From Rhodospirillum sp. (GTDB taxonomy: Bacteria; Pseudomonadota; Alphaproteobacteria; Dongiales; Dongiaceae), in NCBI GenBank assembly GCA_013822765.1, contig PNKY01000003.1:434001-498000 (forward strand): a stretch of DNA of 64,000 nt, in the 5' to 3' direction. The translations under genes and the position numbers were made by a program. Every line of letters starts with the position of its first letter. The first letter of the stretch is position 1. Under the pieces are notes generated by a model. The model saw only the letters and a program-made list of their open reading frames with translations, made no database searches and had not been told where the DNA came from. Shown in pieces: positions 53,252-61,782 of this stretch.

Positions 53252-54364
53252 CTAGCGTGCGAGCTTGTCGAGCTCTTTCAGAATCTCGTCGCCCATGCGG
53301 GTGGTGGAAACCTTGGTGGCGCCGGCGGCCATGATGTCGCCGGTGCGGAAGCCGGCGGCGACCACGTTCTTGGCGGCCTGCTCCAGCAGGTTCGCGGAAT
53401 CGCCGAGGTCGAAGGAATAGCGGAACATCATGGCAAGGCTAAGCAGGGTCGCCAGCGGATTGGCGGCGTCCTTGCCGGCGATGTCGGGCGCGGAGCCGTG
53501 CACCGGCTCGTACAGCGCCTTGCGCCGGCCGTCCGCGTCGGGCGCGCCGAGCGAGGCCGACGGCAGCATGCCGAGCGAGCCGGTCAGCATCGCCGCGCAG
53601 TCGCTCAGCAGATCGCCGAACAGGTTGTCGGTGACAATGACGTCGAACTGCTTGGGCTGGCGCACCAGCTGCATGGCGCAGTTGTCGGCGTACATGTGGC
53701 TGAGCTCGACATCGGAGTATTCGGCCTTGTGCAGCGCGGTCACTTCCTCGCGCCACAGCACGCCGCTTTCCATCACGTTGGCCTTCTCGACCGAGCAGAC
53801 CTTGTTGCCGCGCTTGCGCGCCAGCTCGAAGGCGACGCGCGCGACGCGCACGATCTCGCTGGTGGTGTAGACCTGGGTGTTGATGCCGCGGCGCTCGCCG
53901 TTCGGCAGGGTCTCGATGCCGCGCGGCGAACCGAAATAGACGCCGCCGGTCAGCTCGCGCAGGATCATGATGTCGAGGCCGGCGACCAGCTCGCGCTTGA
54001 GGCTCGACGCATCCGCCAGCGCGTCGAACACCAGTGCCGGGCGCAGGTTGGCGAACAGCTCCATGTCCTTGCGCAGGCGCAACAGGCCACGCTCGGGCTT
54101 CTGCGCGAACGGCAGGTTGTCCCACTTCGGCCCGCCGACCGCGCCCAGCAGCACCGCGTCGGCCTTCATCGCCTTTTCCATCGCGGCGTCGGTCAAGGGC
54201 ACGCCGTGCTTGTCGATCGAGCAGCCGCCCACCAGCTCATCCTCAGTGTCGAAGCTCAGCGCCTGGTTCTTGCCGAACCAGTTCAGCACGCGCTTCACCT
54301 GCGCCATCACTTCAGGACCGATGCCGTCGCCGGCGAGGATCAGCAGTTTCTTGTTGGTGGGCAT
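53252..54364 (-). CDS. leuB: 3-isopropylmalate dehydrogenase
   Basis: The 370-residue NAD-dependent decarboxylating dehydrogenase acts in leucine biosynthesis. [14 protein letters not shown] starts the fold, [13 protein letters not shown] and [12 protein letters not shown] follow, and [20 protein letters not shown] carries the metal-binding aspartates. It follows leuD by 170 bases, a gap filled by a 96-bp palindromic element. It converges on the MocR gene. Confidence 0.97.
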   Translation of the reverse strand: MPTNKKLLILAGDGIGPEVMAQVKRVLNWFGKNQALSFDTEDELVGGCSIDKHGVPLTDAAMEKAMKADAVLLGAVGGPKWDNLPFAQKPERGLLRLRKDMELFANLRPALVFDALADASSLKRELVAGLDIMILRELTGGVYFGSPRGIETLPNGERRGINTQVYTTSEIVRVARVAFELARKRGNKVCSVEKANVMESGVLWREEVTALHKAEYSDVELSHMYADNCAMQLVRQPKQFDVIVTDNLFGDLLSDCAAMLTGSLGMLPSASLGAPDADGRRKALYEPVHGSAPDIAGKDAANPLATLLSLAMMFRYSFDLGDSANLLEQAAKNVVAAGFRTGDIMAAGATKVSTTRMGDEILKELDKLAR

Positions 54365-54409
54365 GTAGGTTCCTCAGACTTTCACGCGGCGTTGCCGCTC
54401 TTTCTTTTC

Positions 54410-54505
54410 GTCATGGTCGTGCTTGGCACGACCATCCACGAGTTTGCTGAACGCGTCGCTTGCTCATCGAAACTCGTGGATGGTCGGACCACGTCCAACC
54501 ATGAC
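54410..54505. repeat. BIME-like palindromic repeat element between leuD and leuB
   Basis: Two 36-base arms (54410-54445 and 54470-54505) are imperfect inverted copies around a 24-base spacer. Each arm has an outer palindromic head and an inner tail CCACGAGTTT / AAACTCGTGG. The left head contains GTCGTGCTTGGCACGAC, itself a perfect hairpin; the right head is GGTCGGACCACGTCCAACC. The left arm is identical, in inverse orientation, to the right arm of the element at 58500-58600. The layout resembles paired REP units. No transposase is nearby. Confidence 0.85.
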
Positions 54506-54534
54506 GGATGAGAGCGTGACTAGCGCCGGAAAAA

Positions 54535-55143
54535 TCACCACAGCCAGGGCTGGCCGACCTTGGCCTTTGCCTCGAAGCTGTCGATGTTGGCGGCCTTTTG
54601 CATGGTGAGGCCGATGTCGTCGAGGCCGTTCAGCAGGCAGTGCTTGCGGAAGGCGTCGATCTCGAATTTCACGCAGCCGCCGTCGGGGCCGCGAATCTCC
54701 TGCTTCTCCAGGTCGATCGAGATGATGGCGTTGGCGCCGCGGTTGGCGTCATCCATCAGCTTGTCGACGTCTTCCTTCGGCAGCGCGATCGGCAGGATGC
54801 CGTTCTTGAAGCAGTTGTTGTAGAAGATGTCCGCGAACGAGGGCGCGATCACGCAGCGGATGCCGAAATCCATCAGCGCCCACGGCGCATGCTCGCGGGA
54901 TGAGCCGCAGCCGAAATTGGCGCCGGCCACCAGGATTTTGGCCTGGCGGTATTGCGGCTTGTTGAGGACGAAGTCGGGGATCTCTTTCCCGTCGGTCGTG
55001 TAGCGCATCTCGTCGAACAGGTTCTTGCCGAGCCCGGTGCGCTTGATGGTCTTCAGGAACTGCTTGGGGATGATCATGTCGGTGTCGACATTCATCATCG
55101 GCAGGGGCGCCGCGACCCCGGTGAGCTGGTCGAATTTCTGCAT
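54535..55143 (-). CDS. leuD: 3-isopropylmalate dehydratase small subunit
   Basis: The 202-residue small subunit forms the swivel domain of the isomerase that converts 2- to 3-isopropylmalate with Leu[32 protein letters not shown] and [17 protein letters not shown] are the family landmarks. It is separated from leuC by 3.5 kb containing two LysR modules, an uncommon split. The small DUF1127-like gene at 55247 lies just upstream on the same strand. Confidence 0.97.
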   Translation of the reverse strand: MQKFDQLTGVAAPLPMMNVDTDMIIPKQFLKTIKRTGLGKNLFDEMRYTTDGKEIPDFVLNKPQYRQAKILVAGANFGCGSSREHAPWALMDFGIRCVIAPSFADIFYNNCFKNGILPIALPKEDVDKLMDDANRGANAIISIDLEKQEIRGPDGGCVKFEIDAFRKHCLLNGLDDIGLTMQKAANIDSFEAKAKVGQPWLW

Positions 55144-55246
55144 CGGACCTATCCGCTAGAGGCGGCCGCGGCGGAACGTCCGGCGGCCGACGGGCGGTTT
55201 TATGTCACGGCCCGGCGGCCCCTCACAAGCCCTTCTGCCTCATGGC

Positions 55247-55402
55247 TTACCAGCGCAGATCGCGCAGGTCGGACGGCCGCTCGCTTCGGGGCAACAGTCC
55301 CAGATCGCGGCGCAGGTGATCCGACAGCTCCTCGGTCCGTGTGCGCCGCACGCCGGCCCGCAGGAAGCTCCAGTTGAGCAGGGCTTCGCCCAACGCATCC
55401 AT
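55247..55402 (-). CDS. 51-aa microprotein with RRDLG motif (DUF1127-like)
   Basis: The 51-residue basic protein ends with LSDHLRRDLGLLPRSERP followed by SDLRDLRW. The LxDHLRRDLGL part matches the second half of the DUF1127/YjiS pattern. It follows the 55508 gene in the same direction after 105 bases and precedes leuD. No strong ribosome site is seen before ATG 55402, so the call rests mainly on the motif and on the parallel arrangement in the second LysR module. A TTG three codons later is an alternative. Confidence 0.6.
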   Translation of the reverse strand: MDALGEALLNWSFLRAGVRRTRTEELSDHLRRDLGLLPRSERPSDLRDLRW

Positions 55403-55448
55403 GCCGAGGCCATTTTAGGTCGAAAAACGCGAAACGCTTAACATCATC

Positions 55449-55473
55449 AGTCTCCTTGTCTGTGCAGGAGACT
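55449..55473. repeat. 8-bp inverted repeat upstream of the 55247 microprotein
   Basis: AGTCTCCT (55449-55456) and AGGAGACT (55466-55473) form a perfect 8-bp dyad with a 9-base loop. It lies about 50 bases upstream of ATG 55402 and just after the end of the 55508 gene. It could be an operator or a processing hairpin between the two microprotein genes. No U-tract follows on either strand. Confidence 0.5.
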
Positions 55474-55507
55474 TAGGGGGTCGGCCGCGCCGCCGAAGTG
55501 AACCGCT

Positions 55508-55678
55508 TCACTCCCCGCCGCGCCTTGGCTGCTGGAACCCGAGGTCCCGCCAGAAGTAATCCGGCAGGCGTTCGACCTCAATTTCCATAGGTTTGCGCCG
55601 GTTGGGCTGGGGAAACAGCACCCTGCCGGTCGTGCCGGTGCATAGGTGTTCGAGCCAGCGAGTGAATGCCTGAGCCAT
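55508..55678 (-). CDS. 56-aa microprotein with C-terminal WRDLGF motif, divergent from LysR
   Basis: The 56-residue protein starts MAQAFTRWLEHLC and ends LPDYFWRDLGFQQPRRGGE. GAGGAGG lies six bases before ATG 55678, a very strong site. The WRDLGF ending resembles the end of the 56882 gene (WRRDLGFDN) and the core of DUF1127 proteins. It is divergent from the LysR gene at 55756 with 77 bases between starts. The second such pair at 57019/57110 makes control by the LysR likely. The molecular function is unknown. Confidence 0.82.
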   Translation of the reverse strand: MAQAFTRWLEHLCTGTTGRVLFPQPNRRKPMEIEVERLPDYFWRDLGFQQPRRGGE

Positions 55679-55755
55679 AGTGACCTCCTCTCACCACCCT
55701 ATGCCAGTCACTCTCAGATCGACATTCGCCGTAATTAGATATATTCCATACATAA
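55679..55755. promoter_or_regulatory. Divergent control region of LysR module 1
   Basis: This 77-base region separates the 55508 microprotein and LysR1. The half near LysR1 is AT-rich. GATATATTCCATAC (55738-55751), read on the minus strand as GTATGGAATATATC, shares GTATGG-N3-ATATC with 57077-57090 in the second module. This is a candidate binding site, not a proven one. Confidence 0.45.
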
Positions 55756-56679
55756 ATGAATGCATTAACGCCAAACTGGGACGATCTGCGCCTGTTCGCG
55801 GCCATCACCGCGGAGGGGTCTCTGAGCGCCGCCGCCCGGCGGTTGAAGCTGAGCCAGCCGACCATGGGCCGGCGCCTGCAGGCGCTGGAGGAGCAGATGG
55901 GCGCCAAGCTGCTGGAACGGATGGGGGGCGGACCGGGAGGCCAGTATGTCCTCACCCCCAAGGGGGCAGAGCTCCTTCCGCTGGTCGAGCGCATGGTGGA
56001 GGCGGGCGAGGCAATCGAGCGCGCGCGGCCGGACTTCGCCGAGGACGCGAGCGGGACCGTCCGGGTCGCGTCCGGTCCCCTGACCATCCGCTTCGTCGCC
56101 CGCCGCTTGCCGGAATTGCTGGACGCGCTGCCGGGCATCGAGATCGAGTTGTACAGCTCTTATTCCCTGATCAACCTGTCGCGGCGCGAGGCGGATATCG
56201 CGTTGCGCAACCGGCGGCCAGAGGAAGGCCGGCTGGCGATGCGGGCCCTGCCACAACCGAGCTATGCCGTGTTCGGCGCCAACGCCTATGTCGCGCGGCA
56301 CCCGGTGGCGGCGACCGCGGCGCGCTACGAGGAATGCCGCTGGATCGGCTTTGACGACACGCGCGGCCACAGCGAGAGCATGCTGTGGCTGACCACCAAG
56401 ATCGGACGCGCGCCGCATGTCCGCTGCAGCAACGCCAGCGCGATCCTCGACGCGTTGATCGCCGGCGCGGGTCTCGCCGTGCTGCCCTGCTTCCTCGGCG
56501 CGGAAGAACCGGCGCTGATGCAGCTGAGCGGGCCGATCGATGACTTGGAGCGCGAGGGCCTCTGGCTCGTTCTGCATGAGGACATGCGCGATCGGCCGCG
56601 CGTGCGCCTGGCGGCCGATCGCATCGCTGCCCTCTTTCACCGCTATCGACATCAGCTGCAGCCCGAGGGCGCGGGCTAG
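55756..56679 (+). CDS. LysR-family transcriptional regulator, module 1
   Basis: The 307-residue regulator has the LysR winged helix (NWDDLRLFAAITAEGSLSAA, then LKLSQPTMGRRLQALEEQMG) and a substrate-binding domain with RREADIALRNRRPEEGRLA. It is closely related to the LysR at 57110: both share WDDLR-FAAI at the start and RREADIA-RNRRP-EGR in the effector domain. Both have divergent microprotein genes upstream. The DUF1127 gene on the other strand ends two bases past its stop. The effector is unknown. Confidence 0.93.
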   Translation: MNALTPNWDDLRLFAAITAEGSLSAAARRLKLSQPTMGRRLQALEEQMGAKLLERMGGGPGGQYVLTPKGAELLPLVERMVEAGEAIERARPDFAEDASGTVRVASGPLTIRFVARRLPELLDALPGIEIELYSSYSLINLSRREADIALRNRRPEEGRLAMRALPQPSYAVFGANAYVARHPVAATAARYEECRWIGFDDTRGHSESMLWLTTKIGRAPHVRCSNASAILDALIAGAGLAVLPCFLGAEEPALMQLSGPIDDLEREGLWLVLHEDMRDRPRVRLAADRIAALFHRYRHQLQPEGAG

Positions 56680-56681
56680 AG

Positions 56682-56885
56682 TCAGCCTTGCCAGAAGCGC
56701 TTGCTGCACTCTAAATCGATGTCGGCTTTCGACAGCCCGAGGTCATGCAGCGAGAGCCGATCCAGCTCCGCGAGCCGAGCACGCTGCCGCGAACGCTCGA
56801 GCCAGACCAGGATCAAGTCCAGCGCGCCAACCAGCCATCGGGTGCGCTCGTCACCCGTGGATCGGACTTCTGCCCGGGCGATCAA
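56682..56885 (-). CDS. DUF1127 domain microprotein
   Basis: The 67-residue protein carries a clear DUF1127 (YjiS-like) domain. LILVWLERSRQRARLAELD is followed by RLSLHDLGLSKADIDLE and the ending CSKRFWQG, where the FW close to the C-terminus is typical. I place the start at TTG 56885, overlapping the TGA of the upstream microprotein (TTGA), with GGGG eight bases before it. The open frame extends to 57038, but that part is the antiphase of the 56882 gene. It is probably translated by coupling. DUF1127 proteins are implicated in RNA or metabolic regulation in some alphaproteobacteria. Confidence 0.82.
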   Translation of the reverse strand: MIARAEVRSTGDERTRWLVGALDLILVWLERSRQRARLAELDRLSLHDLGLSKADIDLECSKRFWQG

Positions 56886-57019
56886 TTGTCGAACCCCAAG
56901 TCGCGGCGCCAGTGGGCGCTGAGCAGCCGGGGATCGAGCATGGGCACCTTGCGCTGGCGCCGGCAGCGCCAGAGCCTTCCGAGCTGCGGCAAACGTAGGC
57001 CATTCCAAATCCAGGTCAT
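56882..57019 (-). CDS. 45-aa microprotein with C-terminal WRRDLGF motif, divergent from LysR
   Basis: The 45-residue, strongly basic protein starts MTWIWNGLRLPQLGRLW and ends LLSAHWRRDLGFDN. GAGGAGG precedes ATG 57019 by a few bases. It overlaps the following DUF1127 start. The ending parallels WRDLGF in the 55508 gene, so the two appear related although the rest has diverged. It is divergent from LysR2 with 90 bases between starts. It is easily missed because a longer, wrong frame covers the same DNA. Confidence 0.8.
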   Translation of the reverse strand: MTWIWNGLRLPQLGRLWRCRRQRKVPMLDPRLLSAHWRRDLGFDN

Positions 57020-57109
57020 CGCATCCTCCTCTTGCCAACGGGCATGAGCAGGTTTACGACCTTCAGAAATGCATGAGTATGGCCGATATCAAATTGCGGA
57101 CTTTCAGTT
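57020..57109. promoter_or_regulatory. Divergent control region of LysR module 2
   Basis: The 90-base region lies between the 56882 microprotein and LysR2. It contains GTATGGCCGATATC at 57077-57090, which shares GTATGG-N3-ATATC with the control region of module 1 in the opposite orientation. CCGATATCAAATTGCGG (57083-57099) has CCG/CGG ends around an AT core, which is compatible with a LysR T-N11-A type site. No promoter boxes are certain. Confidence 0.45.
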
Positions 57110-58012
57110 ATGAATGAGGTTCGTCCCAGCTGGGACGATCTGCGGATTTTCGCGGCTATTGCGACGACCGGCAGCCTGACCAGCGCCGCCACCCAGCTGC
57201 GCCTGTCCCAGCCGACCGTGGGCCGGCGGCTGCAGGCGCTGGAGGAGTGCCTGGGCGCCGCCCTGCTGGAGCGCACGCCGCGCGGCATGCAACTGACCGC
57301 CAAGGGGCAAGCCCTGCTGCCGCTGGTCCAGCAGATGGAGCAGGCCGGTGATGCCATCGACCGGGCCGCGCCGGGCCTGGCGGACCTGCCGCTCGGGACG
57401 GTGCGCATCGCCGCCGGTCCCTGGAACAGCCGGTTCATGGCGCGGCGGCTGCGCGAGTTGCAGGCCGCGCTGCCGGGGATCGAGATCGAGCTCTCGAACG
57501 AGATGGCCTTCGCCAACCTGGCGCGGCGCGAGGCCGACATCGCGATCCGCAACCGGCGGCCGAACGAAGGCCGCGTCGCGGTGCGCCGCCTGCCGGAGCC
57601 GGTCTACGCGGTCTTCGGCGCACGCTCCTATGTCGATGCCAATCCCGCAGCCCTCACGGACGATCGCTATGGGCAGTGCACCTGGATCGGCTTCGACGAC
57701 AGCTATCAGACCTCGGCGAGCCTGGTCTGGATGCGTGACAAACTCGGCCGCTGGCCGCATGTGCGCTGCAATCACTCGACCACGATCTACGACGCGCTGC
57801 TCGGCGGCGCGGGCCTCGCGATCGTCCCCTGCTATGCCGGCGCGGAGGACCCAGGCCTCGTCCGCCTGACGCCGCCGTTGGATCTGCCGTCGCATGGATT
57901 GTGGATGGTCGTGCACGAAGACCTGCGCCACCAGCCGCGCGTGCGCCTGGTCGCGGACAATGTCGCCGCGCTGTTCGAGCGGCACGAGAAAGAACTGCGG
58001 CCGGCGGTATGA
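57110..58012 (+). CDS. LysR-family transcriptional regulator, module 2
   Basis: The 300-residue regulator is a paralogue of the 55756 gene. Its winged helix reads SWDDLRIFAAIATTGSLTSA, with recognition region LRLSQPTVGRRLQALEECLG. The effector domain shows RREADIAIRNRRPNEGRVA and GLAIVPCYAGAEDPGL. Its stop overlaps the start of the acetyltransferase gene (ATGA), so the two form an operon. It probably regulates the divergent microproteins and perhaps itself. Confidence 0.93.
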   Translation: MNEVRPSWDDLRIFAAIATTGSLTSAATQLRLSQPTVGRRLQALEECLGAALLERTPRGMQLTAKGQALLPLVQQMEQAGDAIDRAAPGLADLPLGTVRIAAGPWNSRFMARRLRELQAALPGIEIELSNEMAFANLARREADIAIRNRRPNEGRVAVRRLPEPVYAVFGARSYVDANPAALTDDRYGQCTWIGFDDSYQTSASLVWMRDKLGRWPHVRCNHSTTIYDALLGGAGLAIVPCYAGAEDPGLVRLTPPLDLPSHGLWMVVHEDLRHQPRVRLVADNVAALFERHEKELRPAV

Positions 58013-58476
58013 AGAAGGGTCTCCACATCCGGCGCCTGGATGCCGATGAGCCGGCCTTCGATATCGCCGCGCGCTGGCGCTATGACGCGTTCTTCGCGCA
58101 AGACGGGATCACATTCGAAGAGTCGCGCGACGCCTTGCGCGCGTGGATGGGCGGTCTTGGCTACGAGACGGCCTTACTGGCCGAAGTCGATGGACAACCG
58201 GCCGGCTGCTGCCTGTTCGTGCGCGAAGAGATCGATCCAAAGCATGACCTGACGCCGTGGCTTGCCGCACTTTATGTTGCCCCGGAGTTCCGCAAGCTTG
58301 GGATCGCCAGCGCACTGGTGCGTGCGATCGAACAGCATGCGCGCAGCGTTGGATGCAGCGAGCTCTATCTCTACACGATCACGGCAGAGCCGCTCTACGC
58401 CAAGCTCGGCTGGGCCGTGCGCGATCGGTTCGACTCGAACGGCGAGAAGTTCGTGCTGATGGCGCGGGAGATGTAG
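58009..58476 (+). CDS. GNAT family N-acetyltransferase
   Basis: The 155-residue GNAT protein has the acetyl-CoA loop in APEFRKLGIASALVRAIEQHA (about residues 92-112; loop core RKLGIA) and a C-terminal LYAKLGWAVRDRF. The initial glycine positions of the loop are partly substituted (Q/RxxGxG/A as RKLGIA), which is acceptable in the family. It overlaps the LysR2 stop by four bases. Substrate unknown. A palindromic repeat follows 24 bases after its stop. Confidence 0.85.
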   Translation: MKKGLHIRRLDADEPAFDIAARWRYDAFFAQDGITFEESRDALRAWMGGLGYETALLAEVDGQPAGCCLFVREEIDPKHDLTPWLAALYVAPEFRKLGIASALVRAIEQHARSVGCSELYLYTITAEPLYAKLGWAVRDRFDSNGEKFVLMAREM

Positions 58477-58499
58477 CGTCGGCACATGCTTCTTACTCC

Positions 58500-58600
58500 A
58501 TCATGCCAAGGCTTGGCCTTGGCATCCAGGAGTTTCGCTGAGTGAGACCGAGCAAGTAGTAGGCAAACTCGTGGATGGTCGTGCCAAGCACGACCATGAC
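58500..58600. repeat. BIME-like palindromic repeat element between GNAT gene and leuC
   Basis: A left unit has the palindromic head ATGCCAAG...CTTGGCAT (58503-58525) and tail CCAGGAGTTT (58526-58535). After a 29-base spacer comes a right unit with tail AAACTCGTGG (58565-58574) and head ATGGTCGTG...CACGACCAT (58575-58597). The right 36 bases (58565-58600) are identical to the inverse complement of the left arm at 54410-54445. The left head is a diverged version. It lies between two convergent genes and may also terminate transcription. Confidence 0.85.
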
Positions 58601-58622
58601 GAATCAATAAAGTGCGGAGGAT

Positions 58623-60029
58623 TTAGCTCAGCTTCCTGACATCCGTCAGGTGCCCCGTCACCGCCGCCGCCGCGGCCATCGCGGGGCTGACGAGATGCGT
58701 GCGGCCGCCGCGGCCTTGGCGGCCTTCGAAGTTGCGGTTCGAGGTCGAGGCGCAGCGCTCGCCCGGGGCGAGCTTGTCGGGGTTCATGGCGAGGCACATG
58801 GAGCAGCCTGGCTCGCGCCATTCGAAGCCGGCTTCGAGGAAGATCTTGTCCAGGCCTTCCGCTTCCGCCTGGTGCTTCACCAGGCCGGAGCCGGGAACCA
58901 CCATCGCGTTGACGTGCGCGGCGACCTTGCGGCCCTGGGCGATCTTCGCCACCTCGCGCAGGTCCTCGATGCGGCCGTTGGTGCAGGAGCCGATGAAGAC
59001 GCGGTCGACCTTCACCTCGTCCAGCTTAGTGCCGGGCGTGAGGCCCATATATTCCAGCGAACGCTCGACCGCGCGGCGCTTGTTCTCGTCGGCGATGTCG
59101 GCGGGGTTCGGCACCTTGCCGGTGATCGGCAGCACGTCTTCCGGGCTGGTGCCCCAGGTGACCTGCGGGATGATGTCGGCGGCCTTGAGCACGATCTCGG
59201 TGTCGTATTTGGCGCCGGGGTCGCTGGGCAGCGATTTCCAGAAGGCGACCGCCTGCTCCCATGCGCCCGCCTTCGGCGCCATCGGACGGCCCTTGATATA
59301 GGCGAAGGTAGTCTCGTCCGGCGCGATCAGGCCGGCTCTGGCACCCGCCTCGATCGACATGTTGCAGACCGTCATGCGGCCTTCCATCGACAAGGCGCGG
59401 ATCGCCTCGCCGGCGTATTCCATCACGTAGCCGGTGCCGCCGGCGGTGCCGAGGCGGCCGATGATGGCGAGCACGATGTCCTTCGCCGTTACGCCGGGAC
59501 CGACATTCCCTTCGACCGTGATGCGCATGTTCTTGGCCGGCTTCTGGATCAGCGTCTGGGTGGCCAGCACATGCTCCACTTCGGAGGTGCCGATCCCGAA
59601 CGCCAGCGCGCCGAACGCGCCGTGGGTCGAGGTGTGCGAATCGCCGCACACGATGGTCATGCCGGGCTGGGTGAAGCCCTGCTCCGGCCCGATGATGTGC
59701 ACGATGCCCTGCCGGATGTCGTCCATCGAGAAATACTCGATGCCGAACTCGCGGCAGTTGCTCTCGAGGGTCTCGACCTGGATGCGGCTCTCTTCCTCGG
59801 CGATGCCCTTGGAACGGTCGGTGGTGGGGACATTGTGGTCCGCCACCGCCAGGGTCGCCTTCGGCCGGTGCGCCTTGCGACCCGTATTGCGCAGGCCTTC
59901 GAAGGCCTGCGGCGAGGTCACCTCATGCACCAGGTGCCGGTCGATATAGATCAGGCATGTGCCGTCGTCCTGCTGATGGACCAGGTGGTTGTCCCAGATC
60001 TTGTCGAACAGGGTGCGAGGTTTTGCCAT
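58623..60029 (-). CDS. leuC: 3-isopropylmalate dehydratase large subunit
   Basis: The 468-residue aconitase-family enzyme holds a 4Fe-4S cluster. Cysteines are visible in [13 protein letters not shown] and in [14 protein letters not shown], and [19 protein letters not shown] is a family landmark. With LeuD it isomerises isopropylmalate. It begins 36 bases downstream of the rplS stop on the same strand, the usual alphaproteobacterial order. Length and motifs are normal. Confidence 0.97.
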   Translation of the reverse strand: MAKPRTLFDKIWDNHLVHQQDDGTCLIYIDRHLVHEVTSPQAFEGLRNTGRKAHRPKATLAVADHNVPTTDRSKGIAEEESRIQVETLESNCREFGIEYFSMDDIRQGIVHIIGPEQGFTQPGMTIVCGDSHTSTHGAFGALAFGIGTSEVEHVLATQTLIQKPAKNMRITVEGNVGPGVTAKDIVLAIIGRLGTAGGTGYVMEYAGEAIRALSMEGRMTVCNMSIEAGARAGLIAPDETTFAYIKGRPMAPKAGAWEQAVAFWKSLPSDPGAKYDTEIVLKAADIIPQVTWGTSPEDVLPITGKVPNPADIADENKRRAVERSLEYMGLTPGTKLDEVKVDRVFIGSCTNGRIEDLREVAKIAQGRKVAAHVNAMVVPGSGLVKHQAEAEGLDKIFLEAGFEWREPGCSMCLAMNPDKLAPGERCASTSNRNFEGRQGRGGRTHLVSPAMAAAAAVTGHLTDVRKLS

Positions 60030-60065
60030 GACCGATGCCGTTCCGAATCTGTGTGCCGTCGATTC

Positions 60066-60449
60066 CTATTCTTCGCCGCCGGCAGCCGTGGTGGTGCCGG
60101 TCTTTTCGGTGATGCGCGCCGACTTGCCGCGACGGCCGCGCAGGTAATAGAGCTTCGCCCGGCGCACATCGCCGCGGCGGATCACCTCGATCGAGACCAG
60201 GCGCGGCGAATAGAGCGGGAACACACGCTCCACGCCTTCGCCATAGCTGATCTTGCGCACGGTGAAGGCCGAGTTGATGCCGGCATTCTTGCGCGAGATG
60301 CAGACGCCTTCGAAGGCCTGCACGCGCTCGCGATCGCCTTCGACCACTTTCACGTTGACCTTCACGGTGTCGCCCGGCGCGAAGTCGAAGACCTTGCCGC
60401 TCGCGTGTTTGTCGACCTGGCTCTTCTCGAATTTCTGCAGGGTGTTCAT
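60066..60449 (-). CDS. rplS: 50S ribosomal protein L19
   Basis: The 127-residue ribosomal protein L19 lies at the 30S-50S interface. [25 protein letters not shown] and [16 protein letters not shown], here with the core [21 protein letters not shown], are family hallmarks. Its ATG overlaps the trmD stop in an ATGA junction, with GGA nine bases upstream. The C-terminus has a short Thr/Glu tail beyond the conserved GKSARITEK. Confidence 0.97.
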   Translation of the reverse strand: MNTLQKFEKSQVDKHASGKVFDFAPGDTVKVNVKVVEGDRERVQAFEGVCISRKNAGINSAFTVRKISYGEGVERVFPLYSPRLVSIEVIRRGDVRRAKLYYLRGRRGKSARITEKTGTTTAAGGEE

Positions 60450-61180
60450 GATGCACGTCCTTTCTTTTGACTCTGGCCGGCATTCGCCGTCCGTTTCTGA
60501 TAGGCGGCCCACAGATCCGGCCGCCGCGATTCCGTTGTCTGTTCGGCCTGGAGCTTGCGCCAGGCTTTGATCTTCTCGTGATGCCCGCTCATCAGCACGT
60601 CGGGCACCTGGCGGCCGCACCACTCGGCAGGCCGGGTGTAATGGGGATATTCGAGGAGGCCGGCTTCGAAGCTCTCCTCCTCCAGCGTTTCTTCCGCGCC
60701 CATGACGCCGGGCAGCAGGCGCACCGCCGCGTCGATCAGCGCGATCGCCGCCGGCTCGCCGCCCGACAGCACGAAGTCGCCGAGGCTGACTTCCATCAGG
60801 CCGCGCGCCTCGATCACGCGCTCGTCGAGCCCTTCGTAGCGGCCGCACAAGATGACCACGCCGGGGCCGGCGGACAGTTCCTTCACCAGCTCCTGGTCCA
60901 GCACCTTGCCGCGCGGCGTCAGGTAGATCGCCGGCTTCAGGCCATCGCGCATCGCGTGATCGAGCGCGGCATCCACCACGTCCGGGCGCATCACCATGCC
61001 GGGACCGCCGCCGAACGGCGTATCGTCGACCGTGCGATGCTTGTCGGTGGCGAAGCCGCGGATGTCGATGGCCTCGATCTTCCAGTCGCCGCGCTCCAGC
61101 GCCTTGCCAGCGAGACTCGAGCCGAGCGGGCCCGGGAACATCTCCGGGAACAGCGTCAGGATGCGCGCGGTCCAGCTCAT
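60446..61180 (-). CDS. trmD: tRNA (guanine-N1)-methyltransferase
   Basis: The 244-residue SPOUT methyltransferase methylates G37 of tRNAs using S-adenosylmethionine. [17 protein letters not shown] opens the protein, [19 protein letters not shown] and [13 protein letters not shown] lie near the knot, and [15 protein letters not shown] closes it. It overlaps both neighbours by four bases (ATGA), as expected for rimM-trmD-rplS. Confidence 0.97.
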   Translation of the reverse strand: MSWTARILTLFPEMFPGPLGSSLAGKALERGDWKIEAIDIRGFATDKHRTVDDTPFGGGPGMVMRPDVVDAALDHAMRDGLKPAIYLTPRGKVLDQELVKELSAGPGVVILCGRYEGLDERVIEARGLMEVSLGDFVLSGGEPAAIALIDAAVRLLPGVMGAEETLEEESFEAGLLEYPHYTRPAEWCGRQVPDVLMSGHHEKIKAWRKLQAEQTTESRRPDLWAAYQKRTANAGQSQKKGRAS

Positions 61181-61761
61181 GGCGCGGCCTCCTGCAGCTC
61201 GGCCGCCTCTGCCTCTTCCTGCGCCGGGACTTCGAAGAAGTTCGCCGGCAGGTCGAGAACGACGCGGCCGCCCTTGATGTCGACCACCGGCACGAACGCC
61301 TTGGCGAACGGCACCACGAAGCCCTCGCCGCTCTCCGGCACCACCAGCAGCAGATCGCCCGCGCCGTAATTGTCGACCGAGACGATCTCGCCCAGCTTCG
61401 CGTCCTTGCCGTCGAACGCCGCGAGGCCGATCAGATCCGCGAGGTAGTACTCTTCCGGATCCTTGGGCATCGGCAGGCGTTCGCGGTCCACGAACAGCTC
61501 CACGCCCTTCAGCGCCTCGGCGGCGTTGCGGTCCGCGATGCCGGCGATACGCCCGATCAGGACGCCCTTCGCCGCATCGCCGACGCCGACGACGCTGAGC
61601 TCGAAGCTGCGCTTGTGCTTGGTGTCGGTGAGCGGCCCGTATTCGGCAATGTCAGCCGGCTTGGCGGCGAAGGATTTCACCTTCACCTCGCCCTTGATGC
61701 CGTGCGCGCCGAGAATGGCGCCCATCAGCACAAGCCGCTGCGATGTTGCCGAAGAGGACAT
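61177..61761 (-). CDS. rimM: Ribosome maturation factor RimM
   Basis: The 194-residue protein helps 30S maturation by binding S19. The N-terminal domain shows [20 protein letters not shown], and the PRC-barrel C-terminal half shows [15 protein letters not shown] and [19 protein letters not shown]. It follows rpsP by 21 bases and overlaps trmD by four. A glutamate/alanine-rich tail of about 15 residues ends the protein. Confidence 0.95.
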   Translation of the reverse strand: MSSSATSQRLVLMGAILGAHGIKGEVKVKSFAAKPADIAEYGPLTDTKHKRSFELSVVGVGDAAKGVLIGRIAGIADRNAAEALKGVELFVDRERLPMPKDPEEYYLADLIGLAAFDGKDAKLGEIVSVDNYGAGDLLLVVPESGEGFVVPFAKAFVPVVDIKGGRVVLDLPANFFEVPAQEEAEAAELQEAAP

Positions 61762-61782
61762 GGCCCTGGCCCGATCCTTCGC

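Noticed and set aside
55202-55441. Plus-strand 79-codon frame near leuD
   Set aside because: It is opposite the DUF1127-like microprotein at 55247-55402, whose motif gives a better explanation of the sequence.
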